Below are positions 38,217 through 46,576 of a DNA stretch of 64,000 bases, one piece after another (within the stretch, counting starts at the first letter, position 1; each line of letters opens with the position of its first letter). A program made the position numbers and the translations under genes. The notes beneath the pieces are model-generated. The model made no database searches. It was not told the origin of the DNA and saw nothing but the letters and a program-made list of their open reading frames with translations. This stretch comes from Novosphingobium colocasiae (GTDB taxonomy: Bacteria > Pseudomonadota > Alphaproteobacteria > Sphingomonadales > Sphingomonadaceae). Where the stretch lies: NCBI RefSeq assembly GCF_014652555.1, contig NZ_BMZA01000009.1, forward strand, positions 83,426-147,425. Reading direction: 5' to 3'.

Positions 38217-39194
38217 TCAGACCGCCACGGGTGCCGCGATATGCGCTTGCGGAGCGTAGCCGCTCACCACGAAATCCTCGATCCGGTAATCGAAGATCGT
38301 CTCCGGCCGGCGCGCGAGTTCCAGGTGGGCCATGCCCTCAGGTCGGCGCGCAAGCTGTTCTTCCACCAGCGCCGCATGGTTGAGGTAGAGATGGACATCG
38401 CCACCCATCCAAATCGCTTCACCCGGTTCGAGGTTGCATTGCTGCGCCATCATGCGCGTCAGCAACGCCAGCGACCACATGTTGAACGCGAAACCCAGCC
38501 CCAGGTCGCAACTGCGCTGGTAGAGGATGCACGACAGCCGGTTGCCGGAAACGTGGAACTGATACGACTTGTGGCACGGCGGCAGCGCCATGGCGTCCAG
38601 CTCGGCCACGTTCCACCCTTCGATGATGTGGCGGCGGCTGCCGGGGTTGGCTTTCAGGCTGGCGACCACTTGCGCCACCTGGTTGATGCCGGGGCCTTGC
38701 CGGTAGAGCCCATCCGCAACCGGCTCGAACGTCGGCCAGTCCACCCATTGCTTGCCGTAGACCGGCCCCAGATCGCCCCAGCGCGCGGCGAAATCGGCAT
38801 CCTCGACGATGCGGGCGGAAAATGCCTTGCGCTCGATCGGATCGCCGGTCTCGCGGCGGTAGCGGTCGAGCGGCCAGTCGGTCCAGATTTCCACCCCTTG
38901 CGCGCAGAGCGGGCGGATGTTGGTGTTGCCGGTCAGGAACCACAGCAATTCGCGGGTCGCCGTCTTCCAGTAGACCCGCTTGGTGGTGAGCAGCGGCATC
39001 GCCCCGCCGGCCAGATCGAAGCGGATCGTCGCCCCGAACAGGGCGCGGGTGCCGATCCCGGTGCGATCGACCCGCTCGTCCCCCTCCTCCCAGATCCGGC
39101 GCATCAGATCGAGATACTGCCACTCCCAATGCGCGGGGTCGGCCCGCTCGGCGGCGATGGACTGCGGCAGGGCATGAGTGGAGGCGCTGGTCAT
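38217..39194 (-). CDS. thyA: Thymidylate synthase
   Basis: A 325-residue ThyA. DRTGIGTRALFGATIRFDL is the N-terminal block, the catalytic cysteine is in ALPPCHKSYQFHV near residue 200, then QRSCDLGLGFAFN for dUMP binding and GGDVHLYLNH. It methylates dUMP to dTMP with methylene-THF. dfrA/folA, often adjacent, is not present. The length is above the 264 residues of the shorter bacterial forms because of insertions in the central region. Confidence 0.96.
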   Translation of the reverse strand: MTSASTHALPQSIAAERADPAHWEWQYLDLMRRIWEEGDERVDRTGIGTRALFGATIRFDLAGGAMPLLTTKRVYWKTATRELLWFLTGNTNIRPLCAQGVEIWTDWPLDRYRRETGDPIERKAFSARIVEDADFAARWGDLGPVYGKQWVDWPTFEPVADGLYRQGPGINQVAQVVASLKANPGSRRHIIEGWNVAELDAMALPPCHKSYQFHVSGNRLSCILYQRSCDLGLGFAFNMWSLALLTRMMAQQCNLEPGEAIWMGGDVHLYLNHAALVEEQLARRPEGMAHLELARRPETIFDYRIEDFVVSGYAPQAHIAAPVAV

Positions 39195-39475
39195 GGCGGT
39201 AAGCTAGGCCGGTTGCAGGTGAAGGGAAAGCGTTCGAGTGCGCTCCTCCACCGTGCAACGCCGGTCCACGAATTGTTACCGGATCGGGGCGAAGGAATGG
39301 CCCGCACAGTCCCGCATTTCCGGCTCTCGACGGCCGCGCCGGCAACCGATGGACGCAGCAGCGGCACGCCATTTTCGGCGGCGGCATAAAAAGCCCGGCC
39401 CGCCCCTTGCCAGCACCGGAATCGCCATCTATAGGCCCGCTCCTGCCTTGACGGCCGCTTGCGGCCCGATCCGGT

Positions 39476-39552
39476 CGGGGAGTAGCTCAGCCTGGTAGAG
39501 CACTGTCTTCGGGAGGCAGGGGCCGGAGGTTCGAATCCTCTCTCCCCGACCA
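39476..39552 (+). tRNA. tRNA-Pro (CGG)
   Basis: 77 bases, CGGGGAGTAGCTCAGCCTGG at the 5' end, anticodon CGG (39510-39512) in loop TTCGGGA, T-loop GGTTCGAATCC, and CCA encoded. The preceding 281 bases after thyA hold nothing I can identify. Confidence 0.97.
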
Positions 39553-39660
39553 TTTTCACCCATCGAAATCGAAACTTTCCCCTTGCGGGGGCCTTGACGC
39601 TGCGGCCAGTGCGGGCTGCTCCAACAGCCGCGCCGCATGTCGCTGATGTTATGAGAACCC

Positions 39661-39730
39661 GTTTCGTGTCGAGCGAAGTCGAGACACCCCGAGCAGCGTG
39701 GCCGTGTCTCGACTTCGCTCGACACGAACG
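39661..39730. repeat. Inverted repeat GTTTCGTGTCGAGCGAAGTCG
   Basis: The arms CGTGTCGAGCGAAGTCGAGACAC and GTGTCTCGACTTCGCTCGACACG are perfect inverted copies about 24 bases apart, and could form a long hairpin. I associate this sequence with dispersed repeats in sphingomonad genomes. It is the only recognisable element in the 339-base spacer between tRNA-Pro and the ornithine decarboxylase stop. Confidence 0.8.
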
Positions 39731-39891
39731 GAAGGGCGGGGGTAGTCGCGACTTGATGCAGCGGACAGGCACAGCTCAACGAAACGGGCACGCTCCTGCT
39801 GAAGCTGCCCATCATCTACCGCCGAGCGCATGAAAGCCAACGCCCCGGCCATATCACCCCGAAGTGGCAATACAGCCGGGTCGCATGGTTC

Positions 39892-41103
39892 CTATCGCAG
39901 CGAGACGACGTTGTCCGAAACGCGCTTGTCCACGCGCTCGCCGGTGTAGAGGCTGGCCATCGGCTCATCCCCGACGGTCAGCACATCGCCCTGGCCAAAG
40001 CCGTTGAACGCCGTGCGCATTGCCGCGCCGTAAGCGCCCAGCATGCCCACTTCGATCCAGTCCCCCGCCTTGATGTCGGCGGGCAGCATGAAGGGGCCTT
40101 CCATGAAATCGGCATCGTCGCAGGTGGGGCCGTAGAACGAGAAGCCCTGCAGCTCGCCCGAACGCTCGCCGTCGCGGGCGATGCAGTCCACCGGGAAGCG
40201 CCAGCCGATGTGCGCGGCATCGTAGAGCGCGCCATAGGCGCCCTCGTTGATGAACAGCTCATCTCCCCGGCGCTTTTCCACCTTGACGATCATCGAGCTG
40301 TATTCGGCCGACAGCGCCCGGCCGGGTTCGCACCACAGTTCGGCGTTGTAAGCGATCGGCAGCGCTTCGAAGTGGCGATGGATGATGGCGAAATAGTCTT
40401 CGAGCGGCGGCGGCTCCATGCCCGGATAGGCAGAAGGGAAACCCCCGCCCACGTCGATCATGTCGATCACGACACCCGCATCGGCGATGGCGGCGCGGGT
40501 CCGCTCCAGCGCCTGGACATAGGCGAACGGGGTCATCGCCTGCGAACCGACGTGGAAGCACACGCCCAGCCAGTCCGCCACCTGGCGGGTCGCCTGGAGC
40601 AGCGGGCCGGCATCGGCCAGATCGATGCCGAACTTGCTGGCCAGGCTCAGTTCGGAATATTCCGAGCTGACGCGCAGCCGCACGCACAGGCGCAGGTCCT
40701 TGGCGCGATCGCCGTGGCCGTCACGGGTCGCTTCGACGATCTTTTCCACTTCCTCGAACGTGTCGAGGCTGAAGGTGCGCACGCCGTGCTGGAAATAGGC
40801 TTCGCGGATGGCGCTGGCGGTCTTGACCGGGTGCATGAAGCACAGCGTCGCATCGGGGAGGATGCTGCGCACCAGCCGCACTTCGGCGATCGAAGCGACG
40901 TCGTAATGCGTGATCCCGTTGTCCCACAGGACCTTGATCAGGTCCGCCGAGGGGTTGGCCTTGACCGCATAGAGCGAGCGGCCCGGAAACTTCGTGGCGA
41001 AGAAACGGGCGGCCCGGCCTGCTGCGTGCGGGCGGTTGAGGATAACCGGTTCGTCGGGCGCGAAGGTGCGCGCTACAGACGGTGCGTCAGGATACTGGTG
41101 CAA
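39892..41103 (-). CDS. Ornithine decarboxylase (PLP-dependent, alanine-racemase fold)
   Basis: A 403-residue type III decarboxylase. The PLP lysine is in LYAVKANPS near residue 48, the phosphate loop is DVGGGFPSAYPG near 215 with CEPGRALSAE near 268, and the catalytic cysteine is in GPTCDDADF near 330. The last residue pattern fits ornithine; dual ornithine/lysine activity is known in relatives. It makes putrescine, the substrate of the alternative spermidine genes upstream. Translation appears to start at TTG (MHQYPDAPSVARTF) with only GGGGG as a weak ribosome binding site, within a structured leader. Confidence 0.92.
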   Translation of the reverse strand: MHQYPDAPSVARTFAPDEPVILNRPHAAGRAARFFATKFPGRSLYAVKANPSADLIKVLWDNGITHYDVASIAEVRLVRSILPDATLCFMHPVKTASAIREAYFQHGVRTFSLDTFEEVEKIVEATRDGHGDRAKDLRLCVRLRVSSEYSELSLASKFGIDLADAGPLLQATRQVADWLGVCFHVGSQAMTPFAYVQALERTRAAIADAGVVIDMIDVGGGFPSAYPGMEPPPLEDYFAIIHRHFEALPIAYNAELWCEPGRALSAEYSSMIVKVEKRRGDELFINEGAYGALYDAAHIGWRFPVDCIARDGERSGELQGFSFYGPTCDDADFMEGPFMLPADIKAGDWIEVGMLGAYGAAMRTAFNGFGQGDVLTVGDEPMASLYTGERVDKRVSDNVVSLR

Positions 41104-41230
41104 CTCAAGGGACCCCCAATAGGCCTTTCGGCCAGACTACACATAGACGAAGCTGCCTTGCGGTTTGGAAGTCCCCATGGGGCAGCGAGAGGGCGGATAT
41201 AGGGCGGGGCACATGAATCGCAAGTGAAAA
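41101..41230 (-). promoter_or_regulatory. Structured leader of ornithine decarboxylase (speF-type candidate)
   Basis: On the minus strand, GGCCGAAAGGCC (41133-41122) is a stable hairpin just before the start, CCCCATGGGG (41181-41172) is a palindrome whose GGGAC part can instead pair with GTCCC (41113-41109) beside the TTG start. An alphaproteobacterial speF RNA motif is known upstream of ornithine decarboxylase genes; I cannot confirm that this sequence matches its model. Regulation by polyamine or ornithine is inference. Confidence 0.4.
41137..41214 (-). CDS. Possible 25-residue leader peptide in the ornithine decarboxylase leader
   Basis: An ATG at 41214 opens a frame ending in TAG at 41139-41137: MCPALYPPSRCPMGTSKPQG then SFVYV. 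It has four prolines and spans the alternative pairing region of the leader. No good ribosome binding site precedes it, so it may be chance. E. coli speF uses a translated, ornithine-sensing leader peptide, which is why it is listed. Confidence 0.22.
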   Translation of the reverse strand: MCPALYPPSRCPMGTSKPQGSFVYV

Positions 41231-41296
41231 TCCCCCGGGTTCACAAAAACGTCACAAACCGGGAATGGTCAACTGGGGCCGTCACTCGCGGCATCC

Positions 41297-41312
41297 ATAA
41301 TATATATATTAT
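41297..41312. promoter_or_regulatory. A+T palindrome ATAATATATATATTAT
   Basis: A perfect 16-base palindrome made only of A and T, within an A+T-rich island (about 41293-41330) in the 371-base spacer upstream of ornithine decarboxylase. It could be a promoter or a protein-binding site. The remaining part of the spacer to 41474 shows nothing clear. Confidence 0.35.
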
Positions 41313-41474
41313 TCAATGTTTTATACTGAAATCCGGTAAATCCGGATCAGCATCGCCCGGCAGGAACCAAGCGACGCTTTGTGCTTCCCAAAGCGCTGGC
41401 CCCGTGCGGCGGTTCCGTTCGACTCGATCAGGCCGGGGCAAAGCGGCACATCGGCGCGCCGGGCCGAGCCGCGA

Positions 41475-42671
41475 TCAGCTCAGCCGGCCGCGGAAATCCT
41501 CGTAATCGAAGCGCCGGACGCATTCGAGCGCATCCGTCTCGCTGTCCCACAGCCAGATCGACGGCAGCGGCACGCCGTTGAAAGTCGTCGTCTTGACCAT
41601 CGAGTAATGCGCCTGATCGCAAAACGCGAAGCGCAGGCCCGGCTCGACCGGAACGGGAAAGCAGTAGTCGCCGATCACGTCACCGGCGAGGCAGGAAGGT
41701 CCGCCAAGCCGCACCGCGCCCCCTTCCCCTTCGTCAACTTCCACATCGTGCGGCAGTTCGCCCAGCATGGCGGGGCGGTAGGGCGCTTCGATAACATCGG
41801 GCATGTGGCACGTCGCCGAGATGTCCACGACCGCCACCGGCATCCCGTTCCAGCCGACATCAAGCACGGTGCCGACGAGGATACCGGCGTCCAGCGCCAC
41901 AGCCTCGCCCGGCTCGATATAGACCTGGGCCCCGGTATCCTCGGCCATGTCGATCAGGAACTGGACGAGTTCGTCCACCTGGTAATCGGCGCGGGTGACA
42001 TGGTGGCCGCCGCCGATGTTGATCCAGTTGAACTGCCCGAAGAAGGGTTCGAAATAATCGAACACCTTGTCCCAGGTCCGTTGCAACGGCTCGAAGTCCT
42101 GCTCGCACAGGTTGTGGAAGTGGAACCCGTCGACGAGTTCGACGTGCTCCTCGGTAAGCTGGTCGATCGGGAACCCGAGCCGCGAATGCGGTGCAGAAGG
42201 GTCGTACTTGGGCACTTCGCCCTCAGGATGCAGCGGATTGATCCGCAGGCCGATGTCGAACGCCTCGCCCCGCGCACGCGCTTCCTCGATCTGCGGCCAG
42301 AACCGCTCGATCTGCGCGGGCGAGTTGAAGATCACATGGTCCGAAAGACGCAGGATCTCGGCCAGGTCCTCGGCCTTGTAGGCGGCACAGTAGGTGGCGA
42401 TCTCGCCGTCGTAGAACTCGCTCGCCAGCCGCGCTTCCCACAAGCCCGATGTGCAGACGCCATCGAGATATTCGCCCACGATCGGCGCGGTGGACCACAT
42501 CGAGAATGCCTTGAGCGCGGCTAGGACTTTGGCCCCCGATCGTTCGCCGATGTCGGCCAATACCCGCAGGTTCGCGCGCAGCCGCGCGGCATCCACCACG
42601 AACGCCGGGCTATCGACCCGTGACAGATCGAACTGGGCGAACGCGCCCGGATCGCCGGCTCTGGTTTCCAT
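41475..42671 (-). CDS. nspC: Carboxy(nor)spermidine decarboxylase
   Basis: A 398-residue PLP enzyme of the alanine-racemase fold. The PLP lysine is in VLAALKAFSMWST near residue 54, HFHNLCEQ and INIGGGHHVTR near 235 bind the cofactor, and PGEAVALDAG follows. The catalytic cysteine lies in GGPSCLAGD near 325. It decarboxylates carboxyspermidine to spermidine (or carboxynorspermidine to norspermidine). With ornithine decarboxylase downstream and the dehydrogenase upstream, spermidine is the likely product. It starts 3 bases after the hydrolase gene. Confidence 0.93.
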   Translation of the reverse strand: METRAGDPGAFAQFDLSRVDSPAFVVDAARLRANLRVLADIGERSGAKVLAALKAFSMWSTAPIVGEYLDGVCTSGLWEARLASEFYDGEIATYCAAYKAEDLAEILRLSDHVIFNSPAQIERFWPQIEEARARGEAFDIGLRINPLHPEGEVPKYDPSAPHSRLGFPIDQLTEEHVELVDGFHFHNLCEQDFEPLQRTWDKVFDYFEPFFGQFNWINIGGGHHVTRADYQVDELVQFLIDMAEDTGAQVYIEPGEAVALDAGILVGTVLDVGWNGMPVAVVDISATCHMPDVIEAPYRPAMLGELPHDVEVDEGEGGAVRLGGPSCLAGDVIGDYCFPVPVEPGLRFAFCDQAHYSMVKTTTFNGVPLPSIWLWDSETDALECVRRFDYEDFRGRLS

Positions 42672-42674
42672 CTG

Positions 42675-43448
42675 TTATTCTCCTGCGGCAAGCCAGTCGC
42701 GCACCAGCGCGGCGAAGGCAGCCGGATCGGTTTCGGGCAGCATGTGTTCGGCATCGGGCACTTCGATAAGCCGCCCCTGTCCGCAAGCCCGCGCCACCGT
42801 GCGCGAAGGGATGGCGAAGACCGGGCGGGTGCGCGCACCCATGCCGACAGTCACCGGCACCTGCAAGCCGCCCAGCAGGGCAGCGGTGATCGGCGCGGGC
42901 GGCTGCCCCTTGCCCAGCAGCATCAGCGGCATCATCGCCGCGTTCTCTTCATAGATCGCGCGCCGGTCAGGCGGCAGCCGGTCGATCGCATCGAGATCGC
43001 CGGGCTGCGCCATCATCAGCCGCACGCCAGCCAGCGGCCCCCTCTCCTCGATCGCCCTGCCCACCGGCCCGAACGCCTTCTTGAGATCGGCGATGAACGC
43101 ATCGCGGTCTGCCGGGTCGTCGATGTAAGTGGACAGCGCCGGTTCGTAGAGGAACACCCCGGCGAACAGGTCGGGCCGCGTCAGCGCCACCAGCAGCGCC
43201 GGATGGCAGGAATAGGACCACGCGACCACATTCACCGGCGGCAGCATCGCCGCCTCGATATAGGCGACGATATCGTCACGATGCCGCTCGGTGCCGAAGC
43301 CCGAACCATCGTCCGGCCAGGGCGCCGTGCCGAAGTAGGTGAGCGTCAGCGCCCGCGCATCCAGCCCGGCGGGCAGGTGATCGATCACCGGCGTCCAGAT
43401 TCGCGCATCACCCGCAGCGCCGTGCAGGAACAGCACCTGCCCGGTCAT
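42675..43448 (-). CDS. Alpha/beta hydrolase within the polyamine cluster
   Basis: A 257-residue protein starting MTGQVLFLHGAAGDARIW, where HGA supplies the oxyanion loop. The nucleophile elbow reads VVAWSYSCHPALLVA, so the usual GxSxG is A-W-S-Y-S, an unusual variant. The histidine is in PDAEHMLPETDP. It is a single-domain cytosolic hydrolase of unknown substrate. The start overlaps the DUF486 stop by four bases, and nspC follows after 3 bases. The frame runs on into the upstream gene, but the ATG at 43448 is the natural start. Confidence 0.82.
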   Translation of the reverse strand: MTGQVLFLHGAAGDARIWTPVIDHLPAGLDARALTLTYFGTAPWPDDGSGFGTERHRDDIVAYIEAAMLPPVNVVAWSYSCHPALLVALTRPDLFAGVFLYEPALSTYIDDPADRDAFIADLKKAFGPVGRAIEERGPLAGVRLMMAQPGDLDAIDRLPPDRRAIYEENAAMMPLMLLGKGQPPAPITAALLGGLQVPVTVGMGARTRPVFAIPSRTVARACGQGRLIEVPDAEHMLPETDPAAFAALVRDWLAAGE

Positions 43449-43795
43449 CGCAGCGGCCCCTTGAAGATGAACCACGCGCCCAGCCCGACAAGGCAGAAGC
43501 CGATGACCTCGTTCCACCCCGGCTTCTGGCCGAACAGCATCCACGCCACCACCACGAAGGCGGCGAGCGACATCGCTTCCTGCAGCACCTTGAGCTGATC
43601 GAGCGAATAGACCCGCGCGCCGATGCGGTTGGCGGGCACGGCCAGCCAGTATTCGAAGAAAGCGAGCCCCCAGCTCAGCAGCACCGCCGCCCATAGCGCC
43701 TTGCCCGGCACCTTGAGGTGCCAGTACCACGCCACGTTCATCACCAGGTTGGAGCCGGCCAGCATCACGACCGGGGCGACCAGCGACCAGTTCAC
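43445..43795 (-). CDS. DUF486 (DMT-type) small membrane protein
   Basis: A 116-residue protein with four hydrophobic helices. The ending PGWNEVIGFCLVGLGAWFIF and the block YWLAVPANRIGARVYSLDQL are characteristic of DUF486 proteins, which belong to the drug/metabolite transporter superfamily. Four-helix members usually act as dimers. A role in polyamine movement is suggested only by context: it is coupled to the hydrolase and nspC genes. Confidence 0.88.
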   Translation of the reverse strand: MNWSLVAPVVMLAGSNLVMNVAWYWHLKVPGKALWAAVLLSWGLAFFEYWLAVPANRIGARVYSLDQLKVLQEAMSLAAFVVVAWMLFGQKPGWNEVIGFCLVGLGAWFIFKGPLR

Positions 43796-43825
43796 CGGAG
43801 GCTGCCGTTACGGGAGCGCACACTC

Positions 43826-43912
43826 GTCATTCCCGTGAAAGCGGGAACCCATCTCCACCCGTGCCGGCAAGCACACCCGCGCAGCCGGGTCCCCGCTTTC
43901 GCGGGGATGACG
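43826..43912. repeat. Inverted repeat GTCATTCCCGTGAAAGCGGGAA type
   Basis: The left arm CGTCATTCCCGTGAAAGCGGGAACCC and the right arm GGGTCCCCGCTTTCGCGGGGATGACG are near-perfect inverted copies, each with an inner CCCG..CGGG stem. It lies between the carboxyspermidine dehydrogenase stop and the DUF486 start, so it separates two parts of the polyamine cluster. The arms are of a type found dispersed in many proteobacteria. Confidence 0.8.
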
Positions 43913-43940
43913 AAGGTGTGGTATGGTCCCGAAGGCTCCA

Positions 43941-45152
43941 TCAGAACGGCAGCGGCCCGTCGAGTTCCTCCACCGTCCACGGCAGGCCGTGCTCGTTCAG
44001 CATGGCCATGTACGGATCGGGATCGAACTGCTCCATGTTGAACACCCCGGTGCCTTTCCACGCGCCGGTGACGATCATCGCCGCGCCGATCATCGCCGGG
44101 ACGCCGGTGGTGTAGGACACCGCCTGGTTGCCGGTTTCGGCGTAGGCATCCTCATGATCGCAGATGTTCTTGATGTAGAACGTCTTCTCGCCCGACCCGT
44201 CAGGCGCTTCGCCGGTCGCGATGTCGCCGATGTTGGTCTTGCCCTTGGTCGTCGGACCCAGGCTCGCGGGTTCGGGCAGCACGGCTTTCAGGAACTGGAG
44301 CGGAACGATCTCCACCCCGTTGTAGATCACCGGATCGATCCGGGTCATGCCCACGTTCTGCAGCACGGTCAGGTGCTGGATATAGGCATCGCCGAACGTC
44401 ATCCAGAAGCGCGCGCGCTCCATCTCGGGGATGAACTTCGCGAGGCTTTCCAGTTCCTCGTGATACATCATGTACATGTTCTTGGGGCCGACACCCTCGA
44501 AGTCGAACGTCTGCTTGACGCCCATCGCCGGGGTTTCGACAAACTCGCCGTTCTCCCAGTGGCGGGCAGGCGCGGTCACTTCGCGGATGTTGATTTCCGG
44601 GTTGAAGTTGGTGGCAAACGCCTGGCCATGATCGCCGCCGTTGCAATCGAGGATGTCGAGCGTGCGGATGGTCTTGAGCTTGTGCTTCTTGAGCCACATC
44701 GCGAACACGCTGGTAACGCCCGGATCGAAGCCCGAACCCAGCAGCGCCATCAGACCGGCCTGCTTGAAGCGCTCCTGATAGGCCCACTGCCAGTGGTATT
44801 CGAACTTCGCCACGTCCTTGGGCTCGTAGTTCGCGGTATCCATGTAATGCGTGCCGGTGGCGAGGCAGGCGTCCATGATCGCCAGGTCCTGATACGGCAG
44901 CGCCAGATTGACCACCAGTTCCGGCCCGATCGCGCGGATCAGGTCCGAGGTCGCCGCCACGTCATCCGCGTCGATCGCATAGGTCGCAACGGTCACCCCG
45001 GTGCGCTCCTTGACCGAGGCGGCGATCGCCTCGCACTTCGACACCGTGCGACTGGCAAGGTGGATGTCCGTGAAGATATCGGCGTTCATCGCCATCTTGT
45101 GGACCGCGACAGACCCGACGCCGCCCGCGCCGATCACCAGAACCTTGCTCAC
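43941..45152 (-). CDS. Carboxy(nor)spermidine dehydrogenase (saccharopine dehydrogenase-like)
   Basis: A 403-residue protein starting at GTG with AAGGAG 10 bases upstream (VSKVLVIGAGGVGSVAVHKM, a Rossmann NADP site). GSGFDPGVTSVFAMWLKK and HGQAFATNFNPEINIREV are typical of the carboxynorspermidine-dehydrogenase branch rather than lysine-forming saccharopine dehydrogenase. It reductively condenses aspartate semialdehyde with putrescine to carboxyspermidine. nspC and ornithine decarboxylase downstream complete the pathway. Confidence 0.92.
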   Translation of the reverse strand: MSKVLVIGAGGVGSVAVHKMAMNADIFTDIHLASRTVSKCEAIAASVKERTGVTVATYAIDADDVAATSDLIRAIGPELVVNLALPYQDLAIMDACLATGTHYMDTANYEPKDVAKFEYHWQWAYQERFKQAGLMALLGSGFDPGVTSVFAMWLKKHKLKTIRTLDILDCNGGDHGQAFATNFNPEINIREVTAPARHWENGEFVETPAMGVKQTFDFEGVGPKNMYMMYHEELESLAKFIPEMERARFWMTFGDAYIQHLTVLQNVGMTRIDPVIYNGVEIVPLQFLKAVLPEPASLGPTTKGKTNIGDIATGEAPDGSGEKTFYIKNICDHEDAYAETGNQAVSYTTGVPAMIGAAMIVTGAWKGTGVFNMEQFDPDPYMAMLNEHGLPWTVEELDGPLPF

Positions 45153-45334
45153 ACCATGTCTCCTTCGGGAGGCCGAACGTAAAGTCTGCGCATATAGGGC
45201 CCCCGTGTGACAACTCAACAGCATGTGAAACGCGGCAACGCCCCGCTGGATGCGGCGGGCGGGCCGGAGGTCTGTCACAAACTGCCACGGACCCGTCATC
45301 ACCCGGTCACCGGGCGGAGGCAATCGCGGCCTCG

Positions 45335-46576
45335 ATGTTCACGAGGAAACCGCTGCCAGTGCCCCATGCCCCTTCCCGCCTGATCGAAAGTGCCGTGGTG
45401 CGCCGCTCCGGCGGTCATGGCGCGCGCCTGCTCGACAAGGCCTTCGCGTTCGCGTTCCGGGGGCTGGTCTATGCGCAGATCTGGGAAGACCCGGTGGCCG
45501 ACATGGCGGCGCTGGAGATCGGCCCGGACAGCCGCATCCTGACCATCGCCAGTGGTGGCTGCAATGCCCTCTCCTATCTCACCGCCGATCCCGCCGCGAT
45601 CACTTGCGTCGATCTCAACACCGCACACATCGCGCTCAACAAGCTCAAGCACGCGGCGCTGCGCCACTTGCCCAGCCATCAGGCGCTGCGCCGGTTCGTC
45701 GTCGAGGCGGATCACCCGGCCAACCCGACGACATACCGCCGGCTGATCGCCCCGCACCTCGACGAAACCAGCCGCCGCTACTGGGAGGGCCGCGATCTGG
45801 TCGGACGGCGGCGGATCGGCGCGTTCAAGCGGGGCATCTACCGGCAGGGTCTGCTAGGGACCTTCATCGGCGCGGCGCACGGCATCGCCCGGCTCTACAA
45901 GGTCGATCCTGCGGAAATCCTCGGCGCGGCGACGCTGGAAGAGCAGCGCCGCGTGTTCGACGAGCGGTTCGCGCCCGTATTCGAACGCCCGCTGATCCGC
46001 TGGCTGACCCGGCATCCCGCCTCGCTATTCGGCCTCGGCATCCCCCCGGCGCAGTTCGATGCACTGGCGGGCGAACAGCGCATGGCCGATGTCCTGCGCG
46101 AACGGCTGGAAAAGCTGGCCTGCGATTTCCCGGTCAACGACAACTATTTCGCCTGGCAGGCCTTTTCGCGCGGCTATGGCAAGGCGCAGGACTGCCCGCT
46201 GCCGCCGTGGCTGCAGATGCGCAACTGGGACACGGTGCGCGAACGGCTGCACCGGCTGGAAGTACGCCACGCCAACTTCACGGCCGTCCTCAAGGACAGC
46301 GCGCCGGGCACGTTCGACCGCTTCATCCTGCTCGATGCGCAGGACTGGATGGACGATGCCCAGCTTGCCGAGCTGTGGGGCGAACTGGGGCGCATCGCGC
46401 AACCGGGTGCCCGCGTGCTGTTCCGTACCGCCGCCGCGCCGTCGCTGCTGCCCGGCCGTGTCCCCGATGCGATCCTCGACGGTTGGGACTACCGCGAGGG
46501 GCAATCGCTGCAGGCCACGCGCGATGATCGTTCGTCGATCTACGGCGGGGTCCACCTTTATGTCCGGAAGGGATGA
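45335..46576 (+). CDS. btaA: BtaA: S-adenosylmethionine:diacylglycerol 3-amino-3-carboxypropyl transferase (DUF3419)
   Basis: A 413-residue DUF3419 protein. VYAQIWEDPVADMAALEI is the signature start, ILTIASGGCNALSYLT the SAM site near residue 70, CVDLNTAHIALNKLKHAAL follows, and FILLDAQDWMDD near 330 is conserved. It moves the 3-amino-3-carboxypropyl group of SAM to diacylglycerol, giving diacylglycerylhomoserine at the membrane. The stop overlaps btaB by four bases (ATGA). It is divergent from the dehydrogenase gene. Confidence 0.9.
   Translation: MFTRKPLPVPHAPSRLIESAVVRRSGGHGARLLDKAFAFAFRGLVYAQIWEDPVADMAALEIGPDSRILTIASGGCNALSYLTADPAAITCVDLNTAHIALNKLKHAALRHLPSHQALRRFVVEADHPANPTTYRRLIAPHLDETSRRYWEGRDLVGRRRIGAFKRGIYRQGLLGTFIGAAHGIARLYKVDPAEILGAATLEEQRRVFDERFAPVFERPLIRWLTRHPASLFGLGIPPAQFDALAGEQRMADVLRERLEKLACDFPVNDNYFAWQAFSRGYGKAQDCPLPPWLQMRNWDTVRERLHRLEVRHANFTAVLKDSAPGTFDRFILLDAQDWMDDAQLAELWGELGRIAQPGARVLFRTAAAPSLLPGRVPDAILDGWDYREGQSLQATRDDRSSIYGGVHLYVRKG

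Noticed and set aside
39649..39870. Open frames across the inverted repeat at 39661
   Set aside because: They are read through the repeat on both strands and have no protein-like pattern.
43449..43823. Extended hydrolase frame reaching over the DUF486 gene
   Set aside because: The DUF486 gene is clear in another frame, and the ATG at 43448 with its 4-base overlap is the natural start.
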